Origin: Athripsodes cinereus
Lineage: Eukaryota; Arthropoda; Insecta; Trichoptera; Leptoceridae
Assembly: GCA_947579605.1 (NCBI GenBank)
Contig: OX388322.1
Coordinates: 8,680,001 to 8,744,000, forward strand
Direction: 5' to 3'
DNA: 64,000 nt
Shown: piece by piece, positions 60,569-64,000 of the stretch
Numbering within the stretch: the first letter of the stretch is position 1
Layout: each line of letters begins with the position of its first letter
Position numbers and translations under genes: made by a program
Notes under the pieces: generated by a model
What the model was told of the DNA's origin: nothing
What the model saw: the letters and a program-made list of their open reading frames with translations, nothing else
Database searches by the model: none

Positions 60569-62262
60569 CCCTTAAATGCATGATTTTTTATTTTTTATTG
60601 AAAAAATCAAATTAAATTATTTTTATACTCATTTATCTAGGAAAAATATTAAAAAAAAATTTTTTTTGTTTTTTGTCTTATTTTGAAAAAAATAAGAATG
60701 TTGTCAATTGACAACACCATGCAGTAATAGCTCAAAATATGTAAGTCAGTTAATCATTATCTCCTCATAAATTTTCGAGTAAATAAAACATTTTTTTTTA
60801 TTTTTTTATTTTTTTATTTTATTTTTTTAAATTACAAACTATATTGCTGCTGGGTAGTAAATCAGGTTCCTCAGGCCTCCTCAATTCGCTGTTATTTTCT
60901 TGCCCTGAATATATCTCAAACCGATACGCAAACCCAGTTATATCACACAATACAAACAGTTTGAAGCCCCATTTGTGTGGTTTTTTTGCAAGGTACTGCT
61001 TCATATAATGTCCAATTTTTGAGGAACACATTTGTTCATCAACGCAGAGACTTTGTTCCAAAGGAATTTTAGAAAACTTTTCATTAAGCTGATCGTATAA
61101 AGGCCTGATTTTGTGTAACCTGTCATGATCTGAATGGGTCCTTGGTAACAATGTGGAATTTTTATTAAAATGAAGACATTCCCTTATTTTTTCAAAACGG
61201 TTAATGGTCATTGTATTGCATATTGGTAAAAATGGGTAATCATTTGACTAGTAAGAACGTGTGCTGGGGTAACGAAAAACTGACATAAAAATTAATATTC
61301 CGAAAAACTGCCTTATTTCTAAATCTGTCATAGCTACTTGGTTGGATCATACATCTTGGTTGGAGTTTTTTCTGCGCTGTATAAATTTGTTTCATCCATA
61401 ATATATTCATCTGAAAAGAAGTAACAGTGCAGTGGTGTATCCATATCTAATATATCTTGAGAAAGACTTGTGTTCCCCATGGACGACGATGCTGACTCAT
61501 CACATACTCTTTGGGTCTTCTTCCAAAGTAGCTTACTGAAGATATTTTTAGAAAAAGATGGTCTTACAATACTGGGATGAGTAAATGAATTGTCACTTTC
61601 ATCTTCTATGATAGGAGGGTCAACTTCAGATGCTGGTACATCTCCATTAGAAGGAATAACCTGGCACTCGTCATCAACGTAAGGTAGTTCAGGGCGGTAT
61701 TCAGCATCAGCAACACTGTCATCATCGCTGAATTCCATCTCATCTTCACTGCCATCTAACTTGGCCAGATATCTCTCCACCTCCTCTTCATTTAATTTTT
61801 TTTGGTGCTCATTTTGTTATCTAAAATACAAAATAACATATATACACAGTACATTCAATTGAATGTGACTTAATGCATGCTGTTGTCAATTGACAACATT
61901 CATAAAAATAGGTATAAAAAAATAAAATAAACATAAAATGTGTAAAAAATTATCATAATCCAACATACTAACCTGTGTTTTATTGGTAAATATTTTTTTA
62001 CGGTAAGATAATTTGAAAAATACACCAAAAACTCGTTTTCAAATTCAAGCAAAGTATTAGAAATCACAGCTAGAGAATTCAAAACTTCAACTCTCAAAAA
62101 TTTTCTTACCTTAAGTCAAATGCAAACGATTTTGCAAGTATAGTAAAGAAGAAATCTTCTAATATCGATTATAGTACAAAACATTACACAATGTCAAGTC
62201 GTTTCCCGCCAATATTATAGCTTAGATCGTGTTGTCAAATGACAACAGGATGCATTTAAGGG
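60569..62262 (-). mobile_element. piggyBac-type element, internally deleted (1,694 bp)
   Basis: Inverted ends CCCTTAAATGCAT at both sides, flanked by TTAA at 60565-60568 and 62263-62266. The palindrome TTGTCAATTGACAA occurs near the left end (60702) and again at about 61881, with a TTGTCAAATGACAAC variant at 62232. The transposase is truncated. It lies about 520 bp upstream of the PSME3IP1 start codon. Confidence 0.92.
60819..61813 (-). pseudogene. piggyBac transposase, truncated and broken
   Basis: The N-terminal part (ERYLAKLDGSEDEMEF, then acidic) ends at about 61334, followed by AMTDLEIRQFFGILIFMSVF in another frame. Then SNDYPFLPI and MTINRFEKIRECLHFN lead to the first catalytic region SLCVDEQM and KPHKWGFKLFVLCD. 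Lesions: a shift in an A run just after an upstream ATG (near 61813), a one-base shift near 61336, a TAG where YWSN would be expected (about 61250), and loss of the frame after SGQENN...PSSNIV at 60819. The second half of the catalytic domain and the cysteine-rich tail are deleted. Confidence 0.85.
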
Positions 62263-62504
62263 TTAATGGTCTATTATTATTTTCTTATATAATAAAACAG
62301 ACAGACTGAGAGTGCAAATTCCATTTGTTATAGATAATTAATAATATAATGTTTTTGTAGTAAAACTTTACAGAGCTGGAAACAAATAAAATGAAGTAAA
62401 TAAAGTGTTTATTAATATATGCAAACATCACTTGAACATAATTATTCATAATGAAATATTTATTGTTTTTGATTTGCTTTTAAGTTTGTTCACAAGATAA
62501 GTAT

Positions 62505-64000
62505 TATATTTATTTATTTATTTTATTTATTCATTCTTTACTGTACATTGATAAAAAACAATTACATAAAAGGTATACATTCAAATTAAATACAATCAAT
62601 ATACAGAGGGCGAGTTTATCGCAAAGGCGCGATCTCTTCCAACTAACCCAAAAGTATTAACTTAAAAAAATAAACAAACATATGATGAAAATAAAAAACA
62701 TACACACATATATATAAAAAGGGAGAGACTGCAAAAAAAAAAAAACAAACATACATGCATAAAGGGAAAGGAAAAGGGGGAAAAAGGGGGGGGGGGTTAG
62801 GAGTGATGGGTTTCAGGTTTCAGAGGCTGTGTTTGTGTTTGTTGAAATCATTTTGTCCTTAACGGCTCGCTTGAAAGACGTCAGACTTTGAGTCAGCCTA
62901 AATTTTGAAGGGAGATTATTCCAGCAACGAGCACCCTGAACTGCAAAAGATTTTGAGATGAAAGTTGTACCATGAGCCGGGATTGACAGGATGCGCTGGT
63001 TATTCGACCTCAGAGGTAAACCGTGACTCGCCAAGTATTCAAAAGCCTCCTTAATATAGTACGGGGTTGATCCTGCGTACAGAGCATTGTGGACAAATGT
63101 GAGTAGATGGAGCTCACGTCTTTGTCGTACAGTAAGCCATTTCAGGGTATTACGATATTCAGAAATGTGGTCAGTTTTTTTTAAATTAAAAATAAACCTT
63201 ATGCCAACATTCTGAAGTCGATCAAGTTTGTCAATTAGATCCTGATTCATGTCCACATACACGATATCAGCATAGTCGATAATGGGCAACAGCAAGGATT
63301 GGACCAATAAAATTTTTACTTTAGTGGGCAAGAATTTTTGCAGCATCTTAAGAGTGTGGAACTTGTAAAAAAACTTTTTCTTTAGAGTGTTAAATTGATG
63401 CTGCCAAGAGAGTCTCTGGTCCATGATTATGCCCAAATTCTTTACTGTCGCCGAAGAGGGTATTGCTACTGAATTCATAGTAGTGGGAGGTAAATTCAAA
63501 TTTTTCAACCTGGATATAGAGTGAAGGCTACCAATGAATATTGTCTGGGTTTTTGAGGCATTGAGGAGTAATCCATGAGCACTAGCCCAGTTTGAGATCT
63601 GTTGCAAACACACATTGGTAGAATAGATGGCAGAGGAGATATTGTGAAGTTTAGCATGTGTATAGATTTGCAAATCGTCCGCATATAGATGGTAGCGACA
63701 AGGCAACTGTTTCACAATTGGATTTATAAACAGGGAAAAGAGTAACGGAGAAAGTATTCCTCCTTGAGGAACTCCCGCCGTCAGAGTCACCCACCCCGAT
63801 TCAACACCACGACACATCCGGACACACTGCCGCCGATCCTTCAAGTACGAAGCAAACCAATCCACACAAGACTGGGAAACATTAATGTTTTTAAGAGAAG
63901 CTATTAAAAGATCCGTGTCAACCGAGTTGAAAGCACTGCTGAAATCTAGCAATGTAAGTTGTGTGACTTGTTGATCTTCCATAGCCCACCTAACATCCTC
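62505..64000 (-). mobile_element. Jockey/CR1-like LINE, 3' part, runs off the window
   Basis: The minus strand carries a reverse transcriptase with a 3' UTR that ends in a TAAATAAATA-type tail near 62505. The UTR (ACAGAGGGCGAGTTTATCGC) recurs at 23435-23510. Purine and G runs at 62761-62796 lie just after the stop codon. Confidence 0.88.
62813..64000 (-). CDS. LINE reverse transcriptase, partial (C-terminal ~395 aa)
   Basis: The frame is open from the right edge (EDVRWAMEDQQVTQL...) to a stop at 62813-62815. Motifs in order: TLLDFSSAFNSVD (RT motif A), AGVPQGGILSPLLFSLFIN (motif B), YHLYADDLQIY (catalytic YADD), NASKTQTIFIG (motif D), LGIIMDQRLSW, and the tail ARCWNNLPSKFR. No stop or shift is seen in the visible 395 residues, so the copy may be young. 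The endonuclease part lies outside the window. The clade is Jockey or CR1-like by motif style. Confidence 0.92.
   Translation of the reverse strand, partial: EDVRWAMEDQQVTQLTLLDFSSAFNSVDTDLLIASLKNINVSQSCVDWFASYLKDRRQCVRMCRGVESGWVTLTAGVPQGGILSPLLFSLFINPIVKQLPCRYHLYADDLQIYTHAKLHNISSAIYSTNVCLQQISNWASAHGLLLNASKTQTIFIGSLHSISRLKNLNLPPTTMNSVAIPSSATVKNLGIIMDQRLSWQHQFNTLKKKFFYKFHTLKMLQKFLPTKVKILLVQSLLLPIIDYADIVYVDMNQDLIDKLDRLQNVGIRFIFNLKKTDHISEYRNTLKWLTVRQRRELHLLTFVHNALYAGSTPYYIKEAFEYLASHGLPLRSNNQRILSIPAHGTTFISKSFAVQGARCWNNLPSKFRLTQSLTSFKRAVKDKMISTNTNTASET

Overview
This is a window of an AT-rich animal nuclear genome, almost certainly an insect. The evidence is spliced genes with GT-AG introns, an anillin that aligns most readily with the insect (Drosophila scraps) form, and a dense, mixed load of transposons. 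The tRNA-derived SINEs, the RTE-type LINE fragments and the many 'TAGGTACCTACC'-like words lean towards Lepidoptera, but that is an inference from repeat style only.

Two host genes are clear and convergent. Anillin (actomyosin-ring scaffold) runs on the + strand from about 26.83 to 41.39 kb in 14 visible exons; its first exons are not visible, so the window probably opens inside a long anillin intron. PSME3IP1/FAM192A/NIP30 (a nuclear proteasome-activator-interacting protein) runs on the - strand from 60.05 to 50.82 kb in 6 exons and appears complete at 250 residues. A possible orphan terminal exon lies at 48.4 kb on the - strand.

Most of the rest is transposon-derived. From left to right: a hidden retroelement coding remnant (2.1-2.5 kb); a hAT element (2.85-4.52 kb) nested in an RTE fragment; a mariner scrap (7.4 kb); a hAT MITE (8.4-8.85 kb); a foldback element (9.7 kb); a complete-looking DNA transposon with 31-bp inverted repeats, a TTAT duplication and an intact two-exon DDD-type transposase (17.33-20.86 kb, best guess Sola superfamily); RTE, SINE and LINE-tail fragments (21.9-24.8 kb); a near-perfect 104-bp-arm palindrome (36.8 kb) and a smaller foldback (39.9 kb) inside anillin introns; a hAT MITE (43.2-43.7 kb); a structurally intact Tc1-like element (46.72-48.10 kb); an RTE-like LINE interrupted by a TTAA-flanked MITE (55.2-59.4 kb) inside an intron of PSME3IP1; a piggyBac deletion derivative (60.57-62.26 kb) just upstream of the PSME3IP1 start; and a Jockey/CR1-like LINE running off the right edge.

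The most noteworthy item is the 17.33-20.86 kb transposon: both ends, target duplication, coding exons and repeated subterminal motifs are all present. Recurrent structured sequences (hammerhead-like Penelope-type snapbacks, a GCGCC hairpin found four times, and a roughly 250-bp dispersed family found about ten times) are the other signals that simple gene calling would miss. No CRISPR, rRNA or canonical tRNA gene was seen.
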